Source of the DNA: Fibrobacter sp. UBA7003
GTDB taxonomy: Bacteria; Fibrobacterota; Fibrobacteria; Fibrobacterales; Fibrobacteraceae
DNA: 64,000 nt
Assembly: GCA_002449765.1 (NCBI GenBank)
Contig: DJXN01000013.1
Span: 62,001-126,000 of the forward strand
Direction of reading: 5' to 3'
The notes under the pieces were generated by a model, which did no database searches, was not told where the DNA came from, and was given only the letters and a program-made list of their open reading frames with translations. Below are positions 7,621 to 17,600 of the stretch, in pieces (position 1 is the first letter of the stretch; each line of letters begins with the position of its first letter). The position numbers and the translations under genes are program-made.

Positions 7621-10600
7621 ATGAAGATTCTGAAAGTCGAATTCGAAAATATCAACAGTCTCGCCGGCAAGTGGTGCATCGACTTTACCGACCCCTCCTA
7701 CAGCGAACTGGACCACAGCCTTTTCGTCATCAGCGGAAAGACGGGCATGGGCAAGACGAGCATTCTCGATGCCATCACGATTGCCCTCTACGGCGCCACC
7801 CCGCGCCAGGGTGTAATCTACAACGGCAATGATGGTAATGCCGTCATGACATCGGACAAGGGCACCTGTTTCGCCCGCGTCACGTACCGCTGCCGCAAGG
7901 GCACCTACGTGTCGGAATGGAACCAGCGCCGCGCCCGCGACAAGGCTGATGGCAACCTGCAGCCCGCCCATGGAAAAGTCTGGTCTATCGACAGTCCGGA
8001 AAACCCGGTTTTTGACGGCAATACCGGCAAGAACGGCGAATTGGGCAAGGCGAATGCCGAAGTTATCCAGCTGGACTACTCGCAGTTCTGCCGTTCCATC
8101 ATGCTCGCGCAGGGCGAATTCAGCAAGTTCCTCACCAGCGACGAAAGAGAACGCGCCGACATCCTCGAAAAACTGAACGGCACCGAAAAGTACCGCCGCA
8201 TCGGAAAGAAGGTGGGTGACCACAGGCGCGAGGCGAAAGCGGCAAAGGACACTTCGCAGGCGGCATTCGATGCGTTGAACAACACCATGCTCAAGGCCGA
8301 GGACATCGAGAAGGACAAAGCCCTGCTTGCAGAAGTCGCGGACAAGGAAAAGGCCCTCACGGACAAGAAGAAGGATCTCGAAGCCCGTATCGCCTGGCGC
8401 AACTCGATGAACGAAAGCACCCGCAGCCTGGAAAGCGCAGAAACCGAACTTGCAAAAGCGAACAAGGACAAGAGCGAATTCGCCGGCAACGAGAAGCGGC
8501 TTGCAGATGCCGAGAAGGCCCGCGAATGCGCGACGCTGCATACGGAACTGCAAGGTCTTCGCAAGCACGAGGCTTCCGACAAGGCGAAACTCGAAAATTT
8601 CCAGAAGCAGCTCCCGCAGGTGGCAAGCGACCTGAAAACCGCGGGCGATAACAAGGCCATCGCCGAAAAGGAGAAGACGGCCACCGAGCAGTTTATCGCC
8701 GAAAACGAAGCGCTCTGGAACGAAATCCGCAAACTCGACCAGAACGTGAAAAACGCGACAAGCGTGAAGGCCGAAGCCGAAAACCGCAAGGCCACCGCCG
8801 CACAGTCTCTCTCCGAAGCAGAAGCGGAACTGAAAAAGGCGCAGGATGCCATCAAGTCGCTCGAACCGCAGGTCGAATCCCTCGCACAGACCCAGGAAGC
8901 GAACGCGAAGGACGCGGAACTCGCAGGAATTATCCCGCAGAGCGAAACGCTTGTCGCAAGCATCCGCGGGTTCGACAAGAAAATCGCCGACGAGGAGAAG
9001 GCGAAAAAGGTCGCCGCAGAAGACTTGAAAAAGGCAGAAGAAGGTCTCAATGACGCAAACGCGCTCAAACAGGAACTTCTCGAACAGCAGAACGAACTGT
9101 TCCGGAACGATATCCTCGCGCTCGCCAACGTCATCCAGAACCACCTGGAAGAGGGCAAGGCATGCCCGGTATGCGGTTCTACGGAACATCCCGCCTGCGG
9201 ACACTCGGAGGAAACGGAAGCCGACAAATCCCGCGTGCGCAACACCGCCGAAAAGATTCGCGAACTGAACACGAAGATGCTGGACGTGGATACAAAACTC
9301 GGGAAGTACGAAAATGCCCGGAGCCGCGCGTTGACCGCCGGGAATGCGACAAACGAAAACATCGAATCGCTGACCGGCCAGAAAAACGAGGCGAGCGAAA
9401 AGGTGGCGGAACTTTGGAAGCCCTGGGCTGAATTTGACCTTACAAACGCGGACAGCACCCTTGCCGACCTGAAATTGCGCCTGCAGCAGTTCACCGCAAA
9501 CAAGACCAAGTTTGATAAACTTTCGAATGATCTTGCCATCGCCCGCAACAACGTGGAACTGTACGGCAAGAAGGTCCAGCATGAACAGGACCATCTCGAA
9601 AAGGAAACCGCAAACCTCGATGATGTCTCCCGCAAGCTGGATGAACTCCGCAGTTCCCGCAACGAGAAGTTTGGCGACAAGGACGTGGAAGCCGTCGCGA
9701 AGGATGCAACTGCCAGCAAGACCGCAGCCGCCAACAAGTACGACGCTGCCGATACGGCGTTCCGCAATATCGAAAACAGGCACAATGAACTCAATACGCA
9801 GATTTTGGCGCTCAAGGGTTCCCTTGAAAAGACCGCGGGCGACATCAAGACCGCAACCGAAAAGTTCGTGAACGCAATCGCCGCGAAGGGTTTCGCCGAC
9901 GAAGCTGCCTTCCAGGCCGCATTGCTGCAAGAAGCCGAATTCACGAAGTTGCAGAACGAAAAGAAGCGCATCGACGCTGCCATCGCTACCGCAACCGGCA
10001 AGAAGCAGGCGGCAACCGGGACCCTCGAAAAACTGAAGGCGGAACGCTCCGACGAGATGCCCCTGCAGGCCCTTACCGAGGGGAAAGTTGCCGTCGAAAA
10101 GGAACTCGGCGAACTGCAAGGCTCATCGGGTGCCGCACGCGCCCGCGTGAAAGCCTATACAGAAAACGTCGCCCAGTTGCAGATTCTGCAGAAGGATCTC
10201 GACGCAAAGAAGGCGGAACTTTCCCGCTGGGACGCGATGGGTGAATGGTTCGGCGTAATGGACGGCAGCGACTTCGCCACTTTCGTGCAGGGGCTAACCT
10301 TCAAGTCGCTCCTGAAGCTCGCCAACAAGCACCTGGCGATTGTCAAGGACCGCTTCAGGCTTGTCGCCGAAGGAAACCTCGGCTTCAAGGTGGTCGATTC
10401 GGAATTCGACAGTGCCCGCCGTATCTCGAACCTCTCCGGTGGCGAAAAGTTCCTGGTGAGTCTCTCGCTTGCCCTCGGGATTGCCGACTTCGCAAGCCGC
10501 AACGTGCGCGTGGAATCGCTCTTCATGGACGAAGGCTTCGGCACGCTGGACGACGTCACCCTGGAAGACGTGATGAGCTGCCTCCGCTGCCAGCAACGCG

Positions 10601-10737
10601 AAGGAAAGATGCTCGGAATCATCACCCACGTGGAATCGGTGGTGAACAGCATCAACCAGAAAATCATGCTGGAACGCAGTACCAGCCAGAAGGGCCACAG
10701 CACGATAACCGGCCCCGGCGTCACGCGGGTGGCGTAA
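7621..10737 (+). CDS. sbcC: Exonuclease subunit SbcC (Rad50-type ATPase)
   Basis: A 1038-residue SMC-like ATPase partnering SbcD. The Walker A motif GKTGMGKTS lies near residue 40. Long Ala/Glu/Lys-rich coiled coils flank a central zinc hook, CPVC, near residue 513. At the C-terminus are the ABC signature NLSGGEKFLVSLSLA and the Walker B motif LFMDEGFGTLDD. The hook cysteines allow dimerisation through a shared zinc, as in Rad50. Length matches bacterial SbcC (about 1,000-1,050). The gene converges on the helicase gene, with 18 bp between stops. Confidence 0.96.
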   Translation: MKILKVEFENINSLAGKWCIDFTDPSYSELDHSLFVISGKTGMGKTSILDAITIALYGATPRQGVIYNGNDGNAVMTSDKGTCFARVTYRCRKGTYVSEWNQRRARDKADGNLQPAHGKVWSIDSPENPVFDGNTGKNGELGKANAEVIQLDYSQFCRSIMLAQGEFSKFLTSDERERADILEKLNGTEKYRRIGKKVGDHRREAKAAKDTSQAAFDALNNTMLKAEDIEKDKALLAEVADKEKALTDKKKDLEARIAWRNSMNESTRSLESAETELAKANKDKSEFAGNEKRLADAEKARECATLHTELQGLRKHEASDKAKLENFQKQLPQVASDLKTAGDNKAIAEKEKTATEQFIAENEALWNEIRKLDQNVKNATSVKAEAENRKATAAQSLSEAEAELKKAQDAIKSLEPQVESLAQTQEANAKDAELAGIIPQSETLVASIRGFDKKIADEEKAKKVAAEDLKKAEEGLNDANALKQELLEQQNELFRNDILALANVIQNHLEEGKACPVCGSTEHPACGHSEETEADKSRVRNTAEKIRELNTKMLDVDTKLGKYENARSRALTAGNATNENIESLTGQKNEASEKVAELWKPWAEFDLTNADSTLADLKLRLQQFTANKTKFDKLSNDLAIARNNVELYGKKVQHEQDHLEKETANLDDVSRKLDELRSSRNEKFGDKDVEAVAKDATASKTAAANKYDAADTAFRNIENRHNELNTQILALKGSLEKTAGDIKTATEKFVNAIAAKGFADEAAFQAALLQEAEFTKLQNEKKRIDAAIATATGKKQAATGTLEKLKAERSDEMPLQALTEGKVAVEKELGELQGSSGAARARVKAYTENVAQLQILQKDLDAKKAELSRWDAMGEWFGVMDGSDFATFVQGLTFKSLLKLANKHLAIVKDRFRLVAEGNLGFKVVDSEFDSARRISNLSGGEKFLVSLSLALGIADFASRNVRVESLFMDEGFGTLDDVTLEDVMSCLRCQQREGKMLGIITHVESVVNSINQKIMLERSTSQKGHSTITGPGVTRVA

Positions 10738-10755
10738 CGGAGCCTGCGCTGGCGC

Positions 10756-12492
10756 CTATATCCTGTGCCTTTGCCGGAACACGACCAGGTGCTCCTTGGC
10801 CCTTGTCGCTCCGACCAGGATCAGGTGTGCGTTGCTGTGGGGGTATCCCGGGCCGTTCTTGGAGGGTTTCAGGTCCGTCAGGATAACCACGCGCTTGTCG
10901 AGTCCCTTGTAGCGGTAGGCCGATACGATGTTGATGACGGCCCCGTTCAGGGAATCGCTGATGTCGCTCCATCGGAAAGTGTCGTTGTTCAGGGAGGCAA
11001 GTCCTGAATTCCTGCGGCTGCGTAGCGAGACGACGAGGATGTCCTCGAAGGTTACTCCCTTCTTGTGGAGCCGCTCGATTTCCTTGAGCAGCAGTTCCTC
11101 TTGTTCCTTGGGCTCGGTGTATGTCCGCACATCCACGGGCCGCCCTTCCGGGGTGTTCTCGTAGCACGGGATCCTGATGTCGGTTGTGTCGTGGACCCAT
11201 TCCAGGATTCGCTTGGTGCAGCGGAAACCGCGCTTGAGTACCATCACGGGCATTGCGCCGATGGTCCTGTTTCCCAGCACGTCCCGGTCCTTGTAGATGG
11301 TCTGGTTCGGGTCGTAGAAAAAGCGGACGGTTCCCTTTTGCGGATCCTTCAGGAGTTGCAGGACCGAATCGAGCCACCTGTTCTCGAAATCCTGCCCCTC
11401 GTCGATGACGAGCGCGTCAAAGAACAGGTTCTTCTTTTTGTCCCGGAGAGTCTTTAGCGCACCGGGCAGGCTTGCGACGACGGCGTCGTAATATTCCGAT
11501 TTGGCGGCATCGTCTTCCGGTTCGCGGCGGGGGACTCCCGCTACCTTTGCGATGCGTGCGTACTTGGCGGCCAGCTTGTGGAAACTTGTCGCCACGGCCT
11601 GGCTCTCGTCGAGTCCCAGGTTCTTGAAGTTCTGCCGCATCTGTTCTGCCAGCAGGTCGTTGTAGCAGAGCACGGCGACGCGCTTTCCTTCGCGTGCGAG
11701 GCGGCGGGTTTCCCATTGCACCAGCAGGGACTTGCCCGATCCGGCGACCCCTTCGATCTGCATGCGCGGATTGCGGGTGATGGATTCCATCAGCATTTCC
11801 TGGAAGGCGGTGGGTGCCACGCGGGCCCTGGATTCCATTTCCCAGAGTTCGGGCCAGCTGGGTTCGTCGAAGCAGCCCAAAAAACTGATAAGCCTGTCAT
11901 AGTCTTCGTCGCTCAGCTCGTCGTTCGGGAAGGGCTTTCCGCCATATGACAGTTCCCCTGTCTCGAGAATCTTCCTAATCTTGCGTTCGAGGGTGTTGTA
12001 GCTCTTGATGTCGGACTTTAAAATGGCGTGCCGGGGCTGCAGCGCGTTGTTGCCGATCCTTCCCGTGCTGTCCATGTCGGGGAAGCATACCGCCCACTGC
12101 ACGCGGATCCTGTTGTACTGGTGGCCGGCCTTGGGGAACATCTCGCTGAAGTAGTCGTGGAGCGGATGGGTGCTTGCCTTGATTTGTTCGATGGGGGAGC
12201 GCTCCATGATGCGGTTCCCCTGTTTCCAGATGACCCCCTTTTCGGTGCCTTGGGCTCCCTCCGTGGATATGTGCCCGTCCTTGCATTCGATCAGGAGCAT
12301 CCCGTATTTCCGGTGGTACAGTATGCAGTCCACCTCGTGGTCTATGCTCGTGCCGCTCTTCTTGACGGCGAAGTTCAGTTGGACGTTCATCCAGACATCC
12401 CAGGCGTCATTCAGGCAGACGGCGGTGTCGAAGAGGGTTTGTTCCGAACGGGACGTGGAATTCGAGGAAATTCTTTTGCGGATAGTGGACAT
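10756..12492 (-). CDS. NERD-domain UvrD/Rep-like superfamily 1 helicase
   Basis: A 578-residue protein joining an N-terminal NERD domain (nuclease-related, about residues 45-160, with HEVDCIL and MLLIECKDG resembling the D...E-x-K nuclease core) to an SF1 helicase. Helicase motifs: Walker A GVAGSGKS near residue 250, motif II VIDEGQDF near residue 365, and a final VGATRAKEHLVVF near the C-terminus. It is short for UvrD and lacks extended 2B sequence, as is common for NERD-helicases. A role in DNA repair or defence against foreign DNA is plausible; the neighbouring sbcCD favours end processing, but that is inference. The start has an AAAGGA site 7 bp upstream, and the promoter is divergent from rpsB. 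Confidence 0.85.
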   Translation of the reverse strand: MSTIRKRISSNSTSRSEQTLFDTAVCLNDAWDVWMNVQLNFAVKKSGTSIDHEVDCILYHRKYGMLLIECKDGHISTEGAQGTEKGVIWKQGNRIMERSPIEQIKASTHPLHDYFSEMFPKAGHQYNRIRVQWAVCFPDMDSTGRIGNNALQPRHAILKSDIKSYNTLERKIRKILETGELSYGGKPFPNDELSDEDYDRLISFLGCFDEPSWPELWEMESRARVAPTAFQEMLMESITRNPRMQIEGVAGSGKSLLVQWETRRLAREGKRVAVLCYNDLLAEQMRQNFKNLGLDESQAVATSFHKLAAKYARIAKVAGVPRREPEDDAAKSEYYDAVVASLPGALKTLRDKKKNLFFDALVIDEGQDFENRWLDSVLQLLKDPQKGTVRFFYDPNQTIYKDRDVLGNRTIGAMPVMVLKRGFRCTKRILEWVHDTTDIRIPCYENTPEGRPVDVRTYTEPKEQEELLLKEIERLHKKGVTFEDILVVSLRSRRNSGLASLNNDTFRWSDISDSLNGAVINIVSAYRYKGLDKRVVILTDLKPSKNGPGYPHSNAHLILVGATRAKEHLVVFRQRHRI

Positions 12493-12521
12493 TTTGGGGT
12501 CCTTTTTACGGCTTTTTCGTT

Positions 12522-12529
12522 CAAATATA
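12522..12529 (-). promoter_or_regulatory. Probable -10 (TATATTTG) for the NERD-helicase gene
   Basis: The minus strand reads TATATTTG here, about 30 bp before the helicase start. It faces away from the rpsB promoter at 12532-12563, making a compact divergent promoter pair. Confidence 0.5.
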
Positions 12530-12531
12530 CA

Positions 12532-12563
12532 TTAGACACCACTCCTTCGATTTTCTATATTTG
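12532..12563 (+). promoter_or_regulatory. Probable promoter of rpsB-tsf
   Basis: TTAGAC at 12532-12537 and TATATTTG at 12556-12563 are separated by 18 bp. Transcription from here would make a leader of roughly 150 nt before rpsB. Confidence 0.55.
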
Positions 12564-12567
12564 ACCC

Positions 12568-12719
12568 CGCTCGGGCAATTTCGCCCGGGTAAAACCAATC
12601 ACCGGTTTGCGAGAGTCGCTTCGGTGGCGCGGTCCTGGGCCTGAGGTTCTCCCCGAGTCAGGGCATCGCTTCGCGGCTTATTTGCATGCCGGGTAGTAAC
12701 AACCGAAAAGGAATACATT
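12568..12719 (+). promoter_or_regulatory. Structured rpsB leader, possible autoregulatory RNA
   Basis: The leader contains several short hairpins: CGGGC-N6-GCCCG at 12572-12587, GCGA-GAG-TCGC at 12609-12619 and CCTGA-N13-TCAGG at 12640-12662. The sequence is clearly richer in G and C than ordinary short leaders here. In other bacteria S2 represses rpsB-tsf through its leader; whether this one does so is inferred from position only. Confidence 0.4.
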
Positions 12720-13460
12720 ATGGCAAATCTGCCTTCCGTTGAAGATCTGCTTGCAGCAGGCTCCCACTTTGGTCACCAGACTCAGCGCTGGAACCCGAAA
12801 ATGAAACCCTACATCTTGGCCGAGAAGAACGGTATCTACGTTCTCAACCTGTCCAAGACTCGCGACCTCCTCGAAGAAGCCGCCAAGGCCGCCGCCAAGA
12901 TTTCTGAATCTGGCAAGACCGTGCTCTTCGTTGGCACCAAGCCGACTGCCCGTCAGTGCGTGCTCGACGCCGCTGCCGCCTGCAACCAGTTCTCCGTTAC
13001 CAACCGCTGGCTCGGCGGTATGCTCACCAACTTCCAGACGGTCCGCAAGTCCATCAAGAAGATCGACAAGATCGACGCCATGGAAAACGACGGTACGTTC
13101 CAGGCCCTCTCCAAGAAGGAAGTGCTCGACAAGAACCGCGAACGCGAAAAGCTCCTTTCCGTGTTCGGTGGCATCCGTGAAATGGTGAACCTTCCGGGTC
13201 TCCTGGTCGTGACCGACCTCGCCCACGAAAAGATTGCCGTGGCCGAAGCCCGTCGCCTCCACATTCCTATCATTGGCATCTGCGACACGAACGTCGATCC
13301 GACCCTCGTGGATTACCCCGTGCCGGCTAACGACGACGCCGTGAAGTCCATCAAGCTCATTGTGGACTACATCGCCGCCAACGTCAAGGCCCGCGTCGCC
13401 AACGACAAGAAGGCCGACAAGGAAGAACCGAAGAAGTTCGACAACGGCGAGGACAAGTAA
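12720..13460 (+). CDS. rpsB: 30S ribosomal protein S2
   Basis: A 246-residue S2. It shows the N-terminal VEDLLAAGSHFGHQTQRWNPKM motif region, NRWLGGMLTNFQTV in the middle, LLVVTDLAHEKIAVAEA, and GICDTNVDP before the C-terminal lysine/glutamate-rich tail. S2 assembles late onto the small subunit, where S1 docks. The ATG follows AAAAGGA by 7 bp. tsf begins one base after the stop. Confidence 0.97.
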   Translation: MANLPSVEDLLAAGSHFGHQTQRWNPKMKPYILAEKNGIYVLNLSKTRDLLEEAAKAAAKISESGKTVLFVGTKPTARQCVLDAAAACNQFSVTNRWLGGMLTNFQTVRKSIKKIDKIDAMENDGTFQALSKKEVLDKNREREKLLSVFGGIREMVNLPGLLVVTDLAHEKIAVAEARRLHIPIIGICDTNVDPTLVDYPVPANDDAVKSIKLIVDYIAANVKARVANDKKADKEEPKKFDNGEDK

Positions 13461-13461
13461 T

Positions 13462-14343
13462 ATGCAGATTACCGCTTCCCTCGTTAACGAACTCCGCCAG
13501 AAGACTGGCGTGGGCATGATGCAGTGCAAGAAGGCCCTCACCGAGACTGACGGCGACATGGACAAGGCCGTCGAGCTCCTCCGCAAGCAGGGTGCCGCCG
13601 TCGCTGCAAAGCGCGCCGACAAGGCTGCCAAGGAAGGCCGCATCTACCTCGTGGAAACTGCCGACAAGGCTGCTGCGTTCGAACTCTCTTGCGAAACCGA
13701 ACCGGTTTCCAACAACGATGACTTCGTTGCTCTCGCAAACCTCGCCGTCAAGGCCGTGGAAACGCAGGCTATCTCCTCCGTCGAAGACCTCAAGAACGCT
13801 GTCGTCGACGGCGTGAAGATTGCCGACCGCCTCGCCGACGTTCTCGTGAAGATCCAGGAAAACATCGACTTCCGCAAGTTCGGCGAACTCAAGAAGGTCC
13901 CGAATTCCGTGTTCGGTGTTTACAGCCACATGAAGGGCAAGATCGGTGTGATTACCGAACTCGCATTCGAAGGCTCTGCCGACGAAGCCGCCCTCAAGGC
14001 TGCCGCCAAGGACATCGCTATGCAGGCTGCCGCATTTGCTCCGGTTGCCCTGAACGATGCTTCAGTCCCGGCCGAAACGATCGAGAAGGAAAAGGAAATT
14101 GCCAAGGCCCAGATCGAAGCTTCTGGCAAGCAGACCAAGCCTGAGTTCATGCAGCGCCAGATCGATGGCCGCGTGGCTAAGGTCCTCAAGGAAATCGTTC
14201 TCGAAGATCAGGAATTCTTCATGTCCGAAAAGAACCCGAAGAAGCTCAGCGTCAAGGACTACCTCCAGGAAGTCGTTGCCAAGCAGCTCGGTCTTTCCAG
14301 CCTGAAGGTCGTGAACTTCATCCGCTTCGAACGCGGTAACTAG
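13462..14343 (+). CDS. tsf: Translation elongation factor Ts
   Basis: A 293-residue EF-Ts, the guanine nucleotide exchange factor for EF-Tu. The N-terminal UBA-like domain reads LVNELRQKTGVGMMQCKKAL, including the conserved TGVGMMxCKKAL segment. It is followed by the core contact sequences and a C-terminal subdomain ending near LSSLKVVNFIRFERG. The frame is open further upstream inside rpsB, but the ATG at 13462 matches the family start exactly and gives the expected length. It lies one base after the rpsB stop codon, so translation is coupled. Confidence 0.97.
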   Translation: MQITASLVNELRQKTGVGMMQCKKALTETDGDMDKAVELLRKQGAAVAAKRADKAAKEGRIYLVETADKAAAFELSCETEPVSNNDDFVALANLAVKAVETQAISSVEDLKNAVVDGVKIADRLADVLVKIQENIDFRKFGELKKVPNSVFGVYSHMKGKIGVITELAFEGSADEAALKAAAKDIAMQAAAFAPVALNDASVPAETIEKEKEIAKAQIEASGKQTKPEFMQRQIDGRVAKVLKEIVLEDQEFFMSEKNPKKLSVKDYLQEVVAKQLGLSSLKVVNFIRFERGN

Positions 14344-14350
14344 TTTGGAC

Positions 14351-14464
14351 ATCGTCCTCGCGTAGAGGGCGTCATCCTCGCACAAAGGATGTCATCCTCG
14401 CTATACGATACTTGGCAACTTGTTGCCATAGTAGAGTTATCCTCTTTGGGGAGTAGGCGAGGAT
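14351..14464. repeat. Three degenerate 20-bp tandem units plus hairpins downstream of tsf
   Basis: Units starting at 14351, 14371 and 14391 share ATCGTCCTCG, GTCATCCTCG and GTCATCCTCG in exact 20-bp register, with diverged second halves. The last unit's ATCCTCGC (14394-14401) is inverted as GCGAGGAT at 14457-14464. Between them lies the near-perfect hairpin GGCAAC-TT-GTTGCC (14414-14427). No coding potential was seen. Confidence 0.65.
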
Positions 14465-14480
14465 CTTCAAACATTAAATG

Positions 14481-14513
14481 GGCCGTCCCTTCCCGGGACG
14501 GTCCTTTTTTTTT
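14481..14513 (+). terminator. Rho-independent terminator of rpsB-tsf
   Basis: CCGTCCC at 14483-14489, loop TTCCC, then GGGACGG at 14495-14501, followed by TCC and nine T residues. Confidence 0.92.
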
Positions 14514-14632
14514 ATGAAAAAACGCAAATCCAGGGGTTTTTGTGACAAAAATGTAAGAAAGTGTTTGCATTATCGAAAATAAAAGATTAGTTTAATGGTA
14601 AAGAAGATGAAGTTTTATCAGGTGGCTTGGTT

Positions 14633-17600
14633 ATGGCGGTGCAAGAGATTGGTTGTTTTCCGGAGATATTGCGTCGGGAACTGGAGAATTCCGAAATTCC
14701 GCTAGCCGTCTACCAGTTTACCGGCGGCTGCGTCCGGACAGTCCTCGTTTCGGACGGGCTTGTGCGCCTGCATGTTCCCGGTTCCTCGCGAGAAGACGTC
14801 ATCCGCCTTCTCGACACGGACATGTACAGGGGCGTTCACCCTGAAGATACCGTCTACGTCGCGACCAGGGCTGCCGAATTCGCGAAACTCGAAGGTGGCC
14901 GCTACGAGGTCGTCTACCGCCAGAAGCTGCGCGGCGAGGATGCATACCGTACCATCCATGCGGTGGGCTACCATCGCCATCTCGAGGACGGCTCGAAGTG
15001 CGCCGTGGTCGTCTACGACGATGTTACCGACGCGCTCGATGCGAACGGGAAATCCCTCCAGAATTTCGAAGGCAGCGTCGTGGAGTTCCTGAGTACGGAC
15101 AAGGTGGACCCGTTTGTCATCTTCGATGCGAAAACGTATGAGATCTATATGGTCAGCGCGTCGATTGAACGCGTCTGGAAACCCGTGAAGGCCTTTGATT
15201 CGGGAATCAAGCTGGCGGATTACTTCTTCAACGAAGACGAACTGACCCTGCTGCCGTCTATCAACGGCATCCTAGAAAGGGGCGAGGCGATTATCCGGAG
15301 CCCGCGTTCCGGGAAATACCTGATACTGAACGTATCCCAGATTTCGTGGAAGGGGAAGAGCTCCATATTCCTGACCGTGAGCGAACATGCCGACCGCTAT
15401 TTCGACCCCCTGACGGGACTTGCGAATCTGAAATATGCCCGCCTGTGCGGCGAGAACTATATCGACGAAATCAGGGAGGCGGGAGGCGCCCCGGTCCTTG
15501 CGTTTATCGATATCGTGGGGATGAAGCTCTACAATAGCGCGAACGGGTTCCGCAGGGGCGACGAACTCCTGGTGAACCTTGCGGATTGCCTCAGGGAACA
15601 GTTCGGGAATAACCTGATCTGCCGTCTCGCGAACGACCACTTCGCGGTAATCGCGGACATCGACGGCATCGAGGAAAAGCTGGCCGAAATCCGCAAGTGC
15701 GTCAAGGGGGTTGTGTCGAAGATATCGATGGACCTCTATGTCGGAATCTGCAGGATAGAGGAACTCGATGAATTCCTGGAAGCGATCGAAAAGGCGAAAC
15801 TCGCCTGCAGCCTCCAGAAGAAGCAGGGCGACAAGTTTATCCGCTATTACGACGATGGCCTGCACAAGGATCTCCTGCTGCAGAACTACGTGGTGAACCA
15901 TATCGACGAGGCGATCGCGAACGGCTATATCAAGATTTACTACCAGCCGGTCGTCCGCACGATTACGGAAACGTTCTGCGGCATGGAGGCGCTTGCCCGC
16001 TGGATAGACCCGCAGTACGGATTCCTGAATCCGGGAGTGTTCATCGGCGCGCTCGAGGATTCCCGCCAGATTCACAAGCTCGACAGCCACGTCATAGAGC
16101 TTGTCTGCAGGGAACTGCGCGACGAACTGGAACACGGCCGCCCGGTGGTCCCCGTGTCGTTCAACCTTTCGCGCCTGGATTTTACTGGCTGCGACATCTT
16201 CGAGGTGGTCGAAGGGACGCTCAGGAGGTTCGGGATAGGCCACGAGTTCATCCGTGTCGAAATCACCGAGAGCATCATGGCGTCGGACCCTTACGTGCAG
16301 CGCGAAATCGAGCGCTTCCGCCTGGCGGGTTTCGAGGTCTGGATGGACGATTTCGGGAGCGGGTATTCCTCGCTCAACACGCTCAAGGATTACAAGTTCG
16401 ACGAACTCAAGATCGATATGGCGTTCCTCTCGAACCTGAACGATGTTTCGCGCATCATCATCAGTTCGATGGTCCGCATGGCGAAACGCCTTGGCCTGAA
16501 GACGCTTGCCGAGGGTGTCGAGACGCAGGAGCAGATGGATTTCCTGAAAGGCATCGGGTGCGAGAAGGCGCAGGGCTACTATTACGGCAAGCCGCAGCCC
16601 CTGGCCGATACCATGAAGCACATGGAAACCAGGGGTATCGTCGTCGAGGACGCCAACATGAGGGCGGTCTATTCGAAACTGGGAAGCCTCGACTACCTGG
16701 TGGAAACGCCCATGTCGATAATGACCTACGAAAACGGGGTGTTCAAGTTCCTGTTTGCGAACCGGCAGTACGAGGAACAGCTCCGGAGCCTCGGGTTTAT
16801 GAGCAGGAAGGACGTGGAAGACGCTTCCAACAATCCCCAGAACCCGGTGTACTACACGCTGCGCGAAGGGGAGAGGATGGCCTACATGTCGCCATGCGAA
16901 ATGACGTATGCGACTCACGGGGTCTATGTATTCGTGAGGGGGAGCCTGGTTGCCGATATCAACGGCTGCCACATATACAACCTGATGCTGCGCAATACGC
17001 ACGTGAGCGCGTTTGACGGATTGCCCAACAACGAGAGCGTGACTGCTCCCGTGCGGACGAAGACGGTACTGCTCGCCGACAGCAACCCGCAGAACAGGGC
17101 GTTCCTTGAAAGTGTCTTGCGGGCGGATTACAACATGCTGATCGCAAGCGACGGCGCGCAGGCGCACGAACTCCTGCTGGAACACCGCAGGAACATTTCT
17201 CTCGTGCTGCTCGATGCGGGCCTCCCGAAAATGGACGGGTTTAGGCTCATCCAGGAATTTCAGGGAAGCAGGCGCGATCTCCAGATTCCGTTCGTCATGA
17301 TGACGGACAACCTGGAACTTGCGAAGGAGAGCATCCGCCTGGGCGCCTACCAGTTTATTCTCAAGCCCATCACGGACAAGGGAATGATCAAGGCGAAGGT
17401 GGCGGGCGCAATCCGGCATGCGGAACTGCAGCACCAGATGGCGCTCAACTATATGGAGTATGTTCCCGGCGGCGTGGTCCTTATCAACGTCATGACTGGG
17501 AAAATCCTCTACGTGAATGCCCGTGCGCTCGATATCTTCGAATGCGGGAGCCCCGAGGAGTTCCGCGACTTCGTCGGCGCGAATTTCAGGAACGCTATCC

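Noticed and set aside
6274..10119. A 1,281-codon open frame on the minus strand opposite sbcD and sbcC
   Set aside because: It is a shadow of G/C-rich third positions in two well-supported genes. Its translation is rich in Phe, Arg, Gly and Leu and matches no family.
12486..12498. TGGACATTTTGGG at the start of the NERD-helicase gene, resembling the xylanase operator
   Set aside because: It includes the start codon and lacks the second half-site; likely chance.
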